A DNA stretch of 64,000 bases. Source: CBDDFS01 sp965227255 (GTDB taxonomy: Bacteria; Bacteroidota; Bacteroidia; Flavobacteriales_E; Vicingaceae). Of this stretch, positions 55,053-63,998 are shown piece after piece. A program made the position numbers and the translations under genes. Positions within the stretch are counted from its first letter, which is position 1, and the number at the start of each line of letters is the position of its first letter. Location: the NCBI GenBank assembly GCA_965227255.1, contig CBDDFS010000003.1:62001-126000 (forward strand), given 5' to 3'. The notes under the pieces were generated by a model. That model was not told the DNA's origin and searched no databases. It saw only the letters and a list, made by a program, of their open reading frames with translations.

Positions 55053-56859
55053 ACTGATCAGCGGTGCCGCCATCTTGGATGTAGATTCAAGGACCTCATT
55101 CCGTTTCGAGCTTAGATCTCCCATTTTTGAATTGAACAGGATCCCCAGTGCATTCAATTTTTCCTTCACGCTCCCGAAGACCCGAAACAATTTGAAGTTT
55201 TTTTTGGATCTCCCGATGTGATCGAAGGGATCAAAAATCTAAATACCGAATATGATTTGACCCTTGAAGTGGATGGAATGGTACTTTTTGCTGGCAAGAT
55301 CCGGCTGAAAGATCCATTCAAATTTTTATTCGAGTTCAAGACCGAAACCGTCAAATTCATTGAAGACGTGGCCGATTCTTCGATCAAAAGTTTTACATAC
55401 GAAGGATCCAGAGAGATCTATTCGCTGCCTTCAACCAATATATCAGGCCTTGATGCCGCCATTGAGGATATTGGCGATTCAAGTCAAGACGACTATGACT
55501 TTTCATTGGGAATGGTTTACGCGCCATGGAACCAGGATTTTCAATCAAATTATATTAGCCAGGCATATCTCTGGTTTTATATCAATTATCGGATATCTTC
55601 TGCCGATCGTGGGACCGAAGGATATAAATACAATTTTGGATCCAATCACCAGCTGAGCTCAGCATCTTATTTGTTTATTCCCTTTCCTTATATGACTTAC
55701 GTGGCAGAGAAGATCCTGGAAGAGAATGGAATTGAGCTCGATTCAAACATCTTCCTGGATGATGAAATGCGCAAACTGGTCATCTTCTCAAACAATCCGC
55801 TATATTTCAACTATGTGGTGATCAGCGGATCTCCCCAGGTTGATGGAAAGTTAGATTTTACCATAGGAGAGCAGCTGCCAGATGTCACGGTCCGTGATTT
55901 CTTTCAACACATCCGGACTCAATTCAATGTGATTTTTAGTCTCAACGTCTTTGGATCTGGCCCGAAAACCTGGAAGGCTCGATTCTTCCATGAGATCTAT
56001 GCTGATCCGACATTCATTGATATCACCTCGAAGGTAAAAGCCGTCAGATCTTTAACCCAAACCCAGTTTTCATTTATTTTCTCGCATGGCGAAAACACCA
56101 ATCAGATCGATGAATACGAAATCAGTGAAGATCAAATCGGAAGATACTCAGAAGAAGATCCAGTAGATGGGAAAGGATCGCTGCCTGCCACCACAGCCGG
56201 GATAGAGCAGGTCGTTCTGGTCAAGAACGAAAACAGATATTATTTTAGTGGCACCACCGGATTTTCGAATTGGGAAGAATGGCTTGACAATACCCATGAG
56301 GGTCACACAGAATCAGGAAGGATCCGAATGGGCTGTTCAGAATAAGGGCGCCATGGTCCGCATGAGGATCGTGGATGAATTTGTGACAAATACCGGAAAT
56401 TTTGTGCTGGTATCTGGACAAGTCCCAGATCGAAACCTACTAATGCCTTTGATGGATGTGCCTTTGTCATCGGTTAGGTATCAAGGCGAAGAAGTAAGCT
56501 GCCCTTTGAAACTCATGATCCATCATGGACATCAGGATGATCTTGATCTCGAAGTTTATCCATATTTGGGCGTAACCAGGTTTGATATCAATGAATCCCA
56601 AATTGGATCTGATGAGATGGCCTTGAGGCTTAACAAAGAGGATGGCACCATCGATAAATACTGGGAAGATTTTGCTTCTATGATGGAAAATGAGATCCTT
56701 TTGGATGTAGATCTGGACCTAAATATCTCGGACTTATTCTTGTTTGATTTTGCGAATAAATATCGGATCGATCGGATCAATTATTTCATTAAGAACCTTT
56801 CGATCACCATCAACAAGGATGGGATCTCATCGGTCAATGCAAAATGTGTTAAAATATGA
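55045..56859 (+). pseudogene. Tail-tip protein broken by two frameshifts
   Basis: Starts at the ATG at 55045 overlapping the previous gene. Frame one reads to 55217 and ends TRNNLKFFLDLPM; one more T in the run of eight at 55198-55205 joins it to the frame containing SPDVIEGIKNLNTEYDL. That frame ends at 56345; one base removed from GGAAGG at 56316-56321 leads into SEWAVQNKGAMVRMRIVDEF and on to 56859. The rejoined protein is ~600 residues, a tail-associated or baseplate-hub-like protein. Confidence 0.72.
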
Positions 56860-57643
56860 AGACGAAATTCATCGAAAATCTGATCGTCAAGAATGTTTTG
56901 GGCGAGAACCAGGCCTTTAATCTGGGTGAAATTGCAGTCGAAAGCGACAAAATCGATGGCCGTAAAATCTCGGAAGATGGATCCAAAGTAGATGCATCTA
57001 CCGATGGGACCAATTGCGGTAAAACAGCCAGATGTTCATATCTGTATGACACCAAAGCCTTGAACATAGGATTCAACGATTATATGCTCAGTGAAAACAA
57101 CCTTTTTAACATTGAGAACCATGGCCTGGTGAATGGCGATATCCTGCGAATGACAACCACAACTTCCCTTCCTGGAACATTTTCAACCGGCACCGATTAT
57201 TATGTCATCGATTGCCGATGATAATACATTCAGACTGTCATTATCCAGGGGAGGCGCCGCTGAAAACCTTTTCTGACGTCACTGGATCAGCCTCCGGATC
57301 CGGATCCGAAACCTATGATCATACGTTGGTGGTCAATCAATATGGTGATATTGCCCTGGGGGATCCATTGCCTGATAATGCCATTGTCATGAATGCCTAT
57401 GTCGATGTGGTTACAGCTCTTGATAATGGTGGCGATGTTTTCACATTGGAAATCGAAACTTCTGGGGACCTGGTATCCTCAAATACTCCCTATTCAGCTG
57501 GCATCAAACAGCTAGCTCCTAATTCAGATGTAAATCAAGCCATCAAGCTCACCACGGAGAGATATGTGATCTTAGACACGGGAAGTGCAAGAATCACCGA
57601 TGGGGATCTAGTGGTCTTCCTGGATTATGTAATTTCGGAGTGA
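56856..57643 (+). pseudogene. Tail fibre-like protein broken by two frameshifts
   Basis: Frame one (ATG 56856) ends TDYYVIDCR. Dropping one T at 57212-57213 gives VIDADDNTFRLSLSRGGAAENL, a very common phage fibre repeat ending; dropping one T from the run at 57269-57272 then leads to FSDVTGSASGSGS and the C-terminal domain to 57643. The rejoined protein is ~260 residues. Last gene of the tail operon. Confidence 0.72.
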
Positions 57644-57682
57644 TTGCGTAGATATACGCTTTCGAATGTTCTCAATATGTAA

Positions 57683-57690
57683 TACTTTTG
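57683..57690 (+). promoter_or_regulatory. Promoter -7 element of the lipoprotein gene
   Basis: TACTTTTG is a perfect TAnnTTTG match 28 bp before the lipoprotein ATG. The upstream position that carries TTGTCCTTT in the late promoters reads ATACGCTTT here, a weak match, so the gene may be expressed separately from the late operons. Confidence 0.6.
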
Positions 57691-57718
57691 TAGCTTATCG
57701 CATCAAAAAAGTAACAAT

Positions 57719-58163
57719 ATGAAAAAAGATCTTATTTCTGTTATTCATTGTAGCCAGCTTTATCACATCTCTTTCTTCCTGCTCGGAAGATGATGATTAT
57801 GTAGAATCCGGATGTTTGGATCCGTTGGCTAAAAATCACCAGGCTTCTGCAGAAAAGGATTGCGATGGTTGCTGCATCTATAAAGCCTCATATTACATCA
57901 CCGGCTCTTCGGACAGCTGCGTGATCCTTTATAGATTTAGGACATTCCAGGGATGGTCCGGAAGTCTGAAAAACAATAAATTGGATTTCAATGGAGAGGT
58001 GAAGATTGATGAAGCTTACGAAATAGAAATTTTCAATTCAGATCCTAATGGAACAGTAAATTTCAAGTTCTTCCTGGATGACATGGAACTGTATCGAGAA
58101 AGTCTTGGCCAGGGAGAGAGCAAGCAATTGAGGATCCCACTCTCCGAATTAATTCCCAAATAG
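57719..58163 (+). pseudogene. Lipoprotein with start codon out of frame at an A6 tract
   Basis: The coding frame is open from 57723 to 58163 and opens with KKILFLLFIVASFITSLSSC followed by SEDDD, an unmistakable lipoprotein signal with lipobox LSSC. The only well-placed ATG (57719) is one base out of frame: ATG is followed by six A then GATC, whereas five would fuse them. No ATG lies in frame after the preceding stop at 57720. The mature ~125 residues hold several cysteines (CDGCC). Either a phase-variable/slippage gene, a mutation or a sequence error. Between the tail operon and integrase it may be a lysogenic-conversion gene. Confidence 0.75.
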
Positions 58164-59297
58164 ATCATCCATTTTAAAGATCTCCTTTTTCTTTCTTTCG
58201 TTAAAGATCTTAACATAGACCATCGTCGTTTCAATTTTTGAGTGACCAAGGATCTGCTGCAGCACTTCCACCGAGCCACCGCTTTCAAGAAACAAAGAAG
58301 CGAATGTATGTCGGGCAATGTGAAAAGTAAGTTTCTTATCTATCATCGCGGTTTGAGCGATTTTTTTCAATTGGTCATTGGTTTTCTGATCTGAAAGAGT
58401 GATGAAAAGTTTGTCATCATTTTCAGAGATAAATTTTTGCGCCACCTTGCTTAAAGGCACTCGGATAATTTTCTTGAATGATCTGGTTTTGTGAGCCATA
58501 AATACTAAATGACCTTCCATGATCATATCCTTATTGATTCTTTGGATGTCCGAAATCCGCAGCCCAGTGAAGCAGGCGAATAAGAAATATTGAAGAACAT
58601 TTTGAGCATTTTCTTTCAATAGTTTTTTATCATAAATCTTGATTAAGTTCTGAACTTCGTTTGCCGTTAAGCTTGTTCTTTCTGGCTGAATGTAATTGTA
58701 TTTGAAATTTTGGAATGGATCTTGAAATTTAATATCACTTTCTAGAGCCAGTCGAGTGATGGTTTTAATATTTTTAAAGTGCTTCCATCGACCGTTGTTC
58801 TCATTGTTTTTGACATCTTTCAACCATCCTTCAAATTTCTTTAAGAATGTATAATTGAGTTCAGCGAATGGAATCGGATCTTGGAATTCTCTGAGCCATT
58901 TTAATGTAGATTTAAGACCTGTTATTGTCGCTTTTGATAAGAGCTTTTTCTTCAATTCTAATTGCTGATCATAGAATTTCAAAAAATCCTCTCTGGAATC
59001 ACCAGTCAGAAATTCATTCTTCAATAGATTAGGGGTCAGGGTTGCCCCCTCTAGGCGGAATTTGACAGCGATATCATTGATTTTAGATTCTTGCTGCCTT
59101 ATTATCATGTTGTAATCTGAGGCTCTTGGGTGTTCATTTTTCACCTCCCCTTTATTTGAGTCAAAATACTTTTTGTGAACGTACAATTTTAAAGGAAGCT
59201 TAACCCTAAATCCATCGATGAAACAATCCATGAAAAGCAGGCTGGTGCCGTCTTTTCGGACATTATCTTTAATTCGAACCGTTAATGAAAAACTCAT
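58149..59297 (-). CDS. int: Tyrosine site-specific recombinase (phage integrase)
   Basis: Integrase of 382 residues with the catalytic set R247 (TGLRIS), K270, H326 and R329 (HIARH), H352 (LGHSKIETTMVY) and Y361. The N-terminal ~100 residues form an arm-binding domain and ~105-200 the SAM-like core-binding domain, an arrangement common in Bacteroidota. It points away from the tRNA, 115 bp from the attachment core; its 3' end overlaps the lipoprotein gene by 15 bp. Confidence 0.94.
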   Translation of the reverse strand: MSFSLTVRIKDNVRKDGTSLLFMDCFIDGFRVKLPLKLYVHKKYFDSNKGEVKNEHPRASDYNMIIRQQESKINDIAVKFRLEGATLTPNLLKNEFLTGDSREDFLKFYDQQLELKKKLLSKATITGLKSTLKWLREFQDPIPFAELNYTFLKKFEGWLKDVKNNENNGRWKHFKNIKTITRLALESDIKFQDPFQNFKYNYIQPERTSLTANEVQNLIKIYDKKLLKENAQNVLQYFLFACFTGLRISDIQRINKDMIMEGHLVFMAHKTRSFKKIIRVPLSKVAQKFISENDDKLFITLSDQKTNDQLKKIAQTAMIDKKLTFHIARHTFASLFLESGGSVEVLQQILGHSKIETTMVYVKIFNERKKKEIFKMDDLFGN

Positions 59298-59304
59298 GCC
59301 AATT

Positions 59305-59364
59305 TTTAGGACGAAAACAGGACATGAAACTAAATATTTATTATTTAGGACGCAAATCAGGACG
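59305..59364. promoter_or_regulatory. Two paired integrase arm-type repeats
   Basis: TTTAGGACG (59305-59313) with AGGAC (59319-59323) and TTTAGGACG (59344-59352) with AGGACG (59359-59364). A third pair lies at the other end (19949-19967). Directly upstream of the integrase start, so binding might also regulate int. Confidence 0.65.
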
Positions 59365-59400
59365 TTTTTAAAAAACTAAAGCCCTGAAAATCAGGGCTTT
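59363..59400 (-). terminator. Phage-borne terminator behind tRNA-Asp
   Basis: On the minus strand, AAAGCCCTGA pairs with TCAGGGCTTT (10 bp) and runs into AGTTTTTT. It lies 13 bp beyond the tRNA 3' end, on the phage side of the core. Confidence 0.85.
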
Positions 59401-59411
59401 GCGTTTTTAAA

Positions 59412-59427
59412 GCGGTCTGGACGGGAC
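59412..59427. other. attR: core within tRNA-Asp 3' end
   Basis: GCGGTCTGGACGG here is identical to 19873-19885, and 16 bp match with one difference. It covers the acceptor stem 3' strand and part of the T stem. Confidence 0.9.
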
Positions 59428-59486
59428 TCGAACCCGCGACCCCGTGCGTGACAGGCACGTATTCTAACCAACTGAACTACCAGACC
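59413..59486 (-). tRNA. tRNA-Asp (GUC)
   Basis: Read on the minus strand: acceptor GGTCTGG pairs with CCAGACC and discriminator G; anticodon stem CGTGC/GCACG with loop CTGTCAC gives anticodon GTC; T arm contains GGTTCGAGTCC. 74 nt without encoded CCA. The gene stays intact because the phage supplies an identical 3' end. Confidence 0.96.
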
Positions 59487-59708
59487 AAATGTTCTAAGAA
59501 CGTTCTCTCTTAACAAGAGAGCGGCAAAAGTAATTGAAATTTGTAATTCCTACAATGCTTGAATGGAATTATTTTCTGATTCAAATGTCTTTGTGATCTC
59601 TGTGCATTAACCTATGTTTCCTTTGTGGTTAAGTCTTTACTACAGAGAGCGCAAAGAAGAAGTAAAATTCGCAGAGAAAATGAAGAAATATCTCCTATTC
59701 GCGGAAGA

Positions 59709-60644
59709 TCAAAACGCATACCCTATCCCAATCTTGAGATCATGTCGCTCAAATTGAATGGTGCCAAATCCCAGAGAAATCAGTATTCCCAGGTCGTACA
59801 TGAAACCGCCTTCGAGATAAACTCCTTCAACTAAAGTGGATTCATCCTTGGCCCAAACGGTCTTTTCATAATTCCAGTCTCCGTCAGAGTTTCTATTCCA
59901 TAGATCAAAACCTCTGTATTTTTCGTACTTACCCACACCAATTCCATAATGGACTCGTAGTTTCTTGCGAAAGATTTCGTTGGATAAACCTATGGCAAAC
60001 GTAGCCTGGCTCTCCGCTTCATCGCCGGTATAAAGTCCTGTTGCATCCGGATTTCCGGATCTGTCGAGATACAGATCGCCATCGCAACTTCCCTCTGAGA
60101 AATCACCACTGAATTGTTCACCCGACAAAGTGATTCCGGCATAGAAATTGAACTTTTTGTTTAGAAGGCCTGCATATATTCCAATTGGACTTGTTAATGC
60201 CGGGTAATAGGAAACAAAAGCCTTCTTGTCTTCCATACTCTTTGCGGACTTTGCTTCATCACCCACGATTTGACCATCCACCTTTCTTTTTGCAGTGAGA
60301 ACCAATGGACTATTCATAAAAGTGTAATCCTTATCCGATATTTCGAGTTCATTCTCATTAAGAATTCTGACCTCATAGATCAACTGATCGCCTTCTTTTG
60401 TTTGATATACGTCTTTTCCCGATTTGACAAGCTCCTGCCACCCGCTTTTCTTTTTCTTGATGTACAATTTATTGTCCTCAAGTTTTATCACATATTTACC
60501 ATACTCTTCGGTCACCCAGTCTCCTACAAGGACTTCAGAAGAATAAATCTTTGACGGCAACTGCAGACTCTTCTGATCCACCTGGGCCATTAGAGGCAAA
60601 AGTGGAAGCAGGATCATCGATAGAATAAGAATGAATCTTCTCAT
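59709..60644 (-). CDS. Exported outer-membrane-type protein
   Basis: Protein of 311 residues from the ATG at 60644, which overlaps the upstream stop (ATGA); an earlier ATG at 60671 would lie deep in that gene. Signal peptide to about residue 20 (PLLPLMAQ). Residues ~30-130 form a lipocalin-like or calycin-like stretch (VGDWVTEEYGKYVIKLED); ~140-311 consist of alternating strands and end in KIGIGYAF, with a terminal Phe as in outer-membrane barrels. Function unknown. Confidence 0.7.
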   Translation of the reverse strand: MRRFILILSMILLPLLPLMAQVDQKSLQLPSKIYSSEVLVGDWVTEEYGKYVIKLEDNKLYIKKKKSGWQELVKSGKDVYQTKEGDQLIYEVRILNENELEISDKDYTFMNSPLVLTAKRKVDGQIVGDEAKSAKSMEDKKAFVSYYPALTSPIGIYAGLLNKKFNFYAGITLSGEQFSGDFSEGSCDGDLYLDRSGNPDATGLYTGDEAESQATFAIGLSNEIFRKKLRVHYGIGVGKYEKYRGFDLWNRNSDGDWNYEKTVWAKDESTLVEGVYLEGGFMYDLGILISLGFGTIQFERHDLKIGIGYAF

Positions 60645-61021
60645 TGTGGCGACAATCTTATTATTTGACATGCGTCTTTGACCATTTTAAAGGGAATGCT
60701 CCATTGAAGTGTATCACAAGGATCGGTAGACAAAATATGATCACCCTCCACTACACTATCTAGATAGATCACACCAAAGTCTTCCTTGCAATTCGTTACG
60801 CTCGAAACTCTTTGAGATAACGTCCCAATAGAAATTCCATCCAATGAGACTTTAATTCCTGCACAAAAATCGATGTCGTCCTGATTCAAGCTTGTATAAA
60901 CAGCGAGATGACCGGTTGCGACAGGATCAACGGGCGCCAGAGTATTCGGTCCATCCAACTCCTTTATGCAGGAAAGGAAAAATAAACTCAGAAGAATAGA
61001 AATAACAACCGCCTTATTCAT
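60641..61021 (-). CDS. Lipoprotein
   Basis: Protein of 126 residues from the ATG at 61021: signal peptide with lipobox FLSC (Cys at about residue 18), then a beta-rich domain with several cysteines. A longer start at 61069 would precede the signal peptide and is rejected. Translationally coupled to the outer-membrane-type protein, so the two may act together. Confidence 0.7.
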   Translation of the reverse strand: MNKAVVISILLSLFFLSCIKELDGPNTLAPVDPVATGHLAVYTSLNQDDIDFCAGIKVSLDGISIGTLSQRVSSVTNCKEDFGVIYLDSVVEGDHILSTDPCDTLQWSIPFKMVKDACQIIRLSPQ

Positions 61022-61121
61022 ACCCCTGCAAGTTAGTGAATAATTGGAAAAATGCCAGAACGTAAGCATTTCATTTTCAGCTGATAATTATCTAACTTGC
61101 ATCAATTGGTATTTATAATTT

Positions 61122-62513
61122 ATGAGACTTCTAAAGGCCTTTTTTATTCTAGTCACAACTCTGCAAAGTGTCTTACTTTTTGCTCAGGAGAATAAGTCTG
61201 TTGAATTTCAAAAACTAGGCACTGAAGCACTGAGTGAAGGAAATACAGAAGTAGCCATTTACAATTTCACAAAGTCGATTGAAGCCGATGATGAAGCGAT
61301 CTGGTCGTATTTCTATCGTGGATTCGCATACTCATCTCAACGACAACTGGAATTGGCTATCAAGGACTTTGACCGGGTTCTTGAACTGGACCCCAATCTC
61401 ACCGATGTTTATGAGTACAGAGGCATCGCCTACAGCCAGGATGTGGATTTCAATAAAGCGGTATCCGACTTTAATAGAGCCATTGAATACAATCCCGACA
61501 ATCCCTCACTCTACAACAATCTGGGCTTCTGTTACCTCAAAATGAGGAGATATGATGAATGCAAGACAGCCTGCTCAAAGGCAATAGAATTAAATGAATC
61601 CTATCATCTTGCCTATGCCAATCGAGGATGGGCAAGCTATCAGACCGGATTTTATGAGCGCGCGAAGAAAGATCTGAGTATTGCCATGCGAGTGGGAGCA
61701 GATGATCCAAACTATCAACTCATACTAGACCACTACACCAAAGCCGCTTTTGCCGTTGAAAATGGTTGGACCATGTCACCAATGGCATTGCAGAGTCTGA
61801 ATGAGCCAGGTAAATTCTATGCTTTGATCATTGGAAATAATGAATACAGGGATGAACGACTGACCAGTCTGGATAAACCCATTCGTGATGCGAGCATGCT
61901 CTATGACATACTCTCATCCAAATACACTTTTGATAAGGAGAATATGATCTTCCTGAAAAATGCCACAAGAGGAGATATTATTGAAGCCTTTGATGAATTG
62001 AATCGTAAAATGACAGAAGAAGATAATCTACTCATTTTCTATGCAGGTCATGGGGTTTGGGATGAAGACCGACAAAGTGGGTACTGGCTGCCCGTTGATG
62101 CCGACAAGGATAAAACCACGAATTGGCTGAGAAACTCGACCATTCAGGGATATATCGCAGACATCCCATCTCACCACACTCTATTGATTGCTGATGCCTG
62201 TTTTGGGGGCGGAATTTTTAAAACCAGAAGAGCCTTTGACGATGCACCATCCTCTATTGAGAATCTCTATAAACTTTCATCCAGGAAAGGTATGACAAGC
62301 GGCATGTTGAATGAAGTTCCAGACCGCAGCGTCTTTATGGAATACCTATTGAAACGACTGGACAACAACGATGAGAAGTATCTCACTTCACTGGATCTTT
62401 TTACCCAATTCCGTGATGCTGTGATGAACAACAGCAACAATACGCCACAATACGGCACTATTCATAATACCGGGGATGAAGGCGGAGATTTTATTCTTGT
62501 GTTGAAAGAATGA
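61122..62513 (+). CDS. Exported TPR-caspase-like protein
   Basis: Protein of 463 residues. Signal peptide (about 1-21, LLFAQ), TPR repeats (about 25-200, for example WSYFYRGFAYSSQRQLELAI and NPDNPSLYNNLGFCYLK), then a peptidase C14 domain (about 230-460): FYALIIGNNEYRD, catalytic His in LIFYAGHGVW (about 310) and catalytic Cys in LIADACFGGG (about 357). Both catalytic residues are present, so protease activity is likely. Such bacterial metacaspase-like proteins may be signalling or processing enzymes; the target is unknown. Confidence 0.9.
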   Translation: MRLLKAFFILVTTLQSVLLFAQENKSVEFQKLGTEALSEGNTEVAIYNFTKSIEADDEAIWSYFYRGFAYSSQRQLELAIKDFDRVLELDPNLTDVYEYRGIAYSQDVDFNKAVSDFNRAIEYNPDNPSLYNNLGFCYLKMRRYDECKTACSKAIELNESYHLAYANRGWASYQTGFYERAKKDLSIAMRVGADDPNYQLILDHYTKAAFAVENGWTMSPMALQSLNEPGKFYALIIGNNEYRDERLTSLDKPIRDASMLYDILSSKYTFDKENMIFLKNATRGDIIEAFDELNRKMTEEDNLLIFYAGHGVWDEDRQSGYWLPVDADKDKTTNWLRNSTIQGYIADIPSHHTLLIADACFGGGIFKTRRAFDDAPSSIENLYKLSSRKGMTSGMLNEVPDRSVFMEYLLKRLDNNDEKYLTSLDLFTQFRDAVMNNSNNTPQYGTIHNTGDEGGDFILVLKE

Positions 62514-62565
62514 AAGGTTTGATCTAAAGTCAGAAGAAAAAAGTCATAAGTGATTCCTGAATCCA

Positions 62566-62788
62566 GATTCCAGATTCCTGAAGTTTTTATTCAATTTTGA
62601 CTCATGCCCGCCGGCACACAGGCCTGAGATCCGAAAGGATGGTTCTTCATCTGACTCTCGACATACTCTCTAGTTTCGCGATTTAATCGTTTTAAACTTT
62701 TCATTTTAGATCCTTTTTACATAGGAATGAAAAATCATCTTGTACTTTAAAAGCGTTTTCAGATTTCTGGAATCCGGAATCTGGAATC
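62566..62788. repeat. Inverted repeat bracketing a noncoding segment
   Basis: GATTCCAGATTCC at 62566-62578 is the exact reverse complement of GGAATCTGGAATC at 62776-62788. The ~200 bp between them hold no credible gene. Between the caspase gene and the convergent DUF1801 gene; could be a small nonautonomous element or a bidirectional transcription end. Confidence 0.55.
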
Positions 62789-62801
62789 AAACCTCAATAC
62801 C

Positions 62802-63422
62802 CTAGTACTCATTCCAGCCTTTACCCAGTAAGACCTTTGACTTCGCTTTATCAATGCGTGATATGCGGGTCGCGGACTGCTTTGCTGAATTGAAATATAG
62901 AAGATAACTTCTTTGTCGACCCGGTGTCAGCGCTTCGAAGGCCTCTTTATAGTCTAAATCTTTAGCCAACTTCTCCTCAAATTCAATCGGCATTGGGTCC
63001 TGAGACTTCTTGTACTCTATCTGACCTCCAGACTTTTCGATCTCTATAGCGTGGAATATGTATGATTTGATCTCGGCTTCAAGGTCTCTTATTTTCTGGA
63101 TTTCCGTAAAAGTCAAACGTCGATCTGCCTGGGAGTTTTTTCCCGGTGCGATAAGCATACCCAACTCATCATTGAGCAAACTGCCCTTAAAGAAGCCTAT
63201 AAAAGCATAATCATTGAGTGAGCTCACGATCAAAACATTCTTGCCATTCAATGTATAACAAGGCTGCTTCCATTTGAATTCTTCTTCAAGTCCACACTCA
63301 AGCACAATCCTTCTCAACTCAGAGATCTCCTTATTCCAGATAATAGCCTTGCAAGCCGGACTTCGATACTTCTCACACCTTCCACATCCTTCTTCGAGGA
63401 ATATATCAACCTTGGGATTCAT
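62802..63422 (-). CDS. DUF1801/YdeI-like protein
   Basis: Cytoplasmic protein of 206 residues. Residues ~1-120 follow the DUF1801 pattern (EEFKWKQPCYTLNGKNVLIV, KGSLLNDELGMLIAPG), and the C-terminal part matches the YdeI/OmpD-associated family (FEALTPGRQRSYLLYFNSAKQSATRISRI). An N-terminal cluster of cysteines (CGRCEKYRSPAC) is notable. One base separates it from the upstream gene. Confidence 0.85.
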   Translation of the reverse strand: MNPKVDIFLEEGCGRCEKYRSPACKAIIWNKEISELRRIVLECGLEEEFKWKQPCYTLNGKNVLIVSSLNDYAFIGFFKGSLLNDELGMLIAPGKNSQADRRLTFTEIQKIRDLEAEIKSYIFHAIEIEKSGGQIEYKKSQDPMPIEFEEKLAKDLDYKEAFEALTPGRQRSYLLYFNSAKQSATRISRIDKAKSKVLLGKGWNEY

Positions 63423-63926
63423 CTAAGGTATCAACATCATAGCTTCGACAAACTTCTCTTTTGTCAGGCCCAACTGCTCTATGCTGAAGAAATGAGCGAA
63501 ATCCACGTTCAGGGTGTGCATAAGCAAAATCTTCGTGCCGTAGGGATCAAATGCATCATGACTTCCCATTAAGTCCCAGTAGTCATCAGGATATGATCTA
63601 AGCAGATCAACCAGGTCCTTTCGAATTTCCGGGAATCGGGTCAGGCTGTATTCATAATTCATCTGAGCATAGAAATCATCACTCTTTATCGAGTTTGGAT
63701 CATGGTTGGCAATGTGTGGATTTCTCTCTGAATAGAATCTGCGAAACCTTTCCATAAGTATGTCCTGAGCATGCACCAGATGACAAACCTGCTCATGAAT
63801 TGACCATTTATCTTCAATCCTCCTCTCTTTTATTCTATCTGCCGAAATGCCTTCCAACAAGCCCTTGAGAATGATCGGTGATTTCTCTAATTGATCGATG
63901 ATGTGTTGTACTTCTTCGTAATTCAA
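63423..63926 (-). CDS. DinB-like metal-binding protein
   Basis: Protein of 167 residues of the DinB/YfiT four-helix type: SIHEQVCHLVHAQDILMERF (about 42-61) with a metal-binding His, and HTLNVDFAHFFSIEQLGL (about 137-154) with the C-terminal His pair. Enzymatic roles in the superfamily include thiol-dependent transferases; none can be assigned here. In an operon with the DUF1801 gene. Confidence 0.82.
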   Translation of the reverse strand: MNYEEVQHIIDQLEKSPIILKGLLEGISADRIKERRIEDKWSIHEQVCHLVHAQDILMERFRRFYSERNPHIANHDPNSIKSDDFYAQMNYEYSLTRFPEIRKDLVDLLRSYPDDYWDLMGSHDAFDPYGTKILLMHTLNVDFAHFFSIEQLGLTKEKFVEAMMLIP

Positions 63927-63941
63927 AACTTGATTTCAGGT

Positions 63942-63998
63942 TTAAAATTCTGCCTCCGTTTTTGAGACCAGCTTGAGCACTCCCTTACACTCTCCTAT
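63942..63998 (-). CDS. C-terminal end of a gene running off the window
   Basis: An open minus-strand frame from the right edge ends with CKGVLKLVSKTEAEF and a TAA at 63942-63944. Only 18 residues are visible, 15 bp upstream of the DinB-like gene, so coding is plausible but cannot be verified. Confidence 0.35.
   Translation of the reverse strand: MGECKGVLKLVSKTEAEF

Larger units (their letters stand above)
19873..59424. mobile_element. Siphovirus-type prophage in tRNA-Asp
   Basis: About 39.5 kb bounded by a 13-bp duplication of the tRNA-Asp 3' end. It holds a tyrosine integrase beside the intact tRNA, repressor and operators, replication genes, S49 protease, capsid, terminases, portal, holin-like and endolysin-like genes, tape measure and tail-tip genes in the usual siphovirus order. 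Base composition is visibly richer in G+C than the flanks and dense in GATC. Several tail-tip genes carry frameshifts, so as assembled it may not be able to form virions. Confidence 0.95.
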
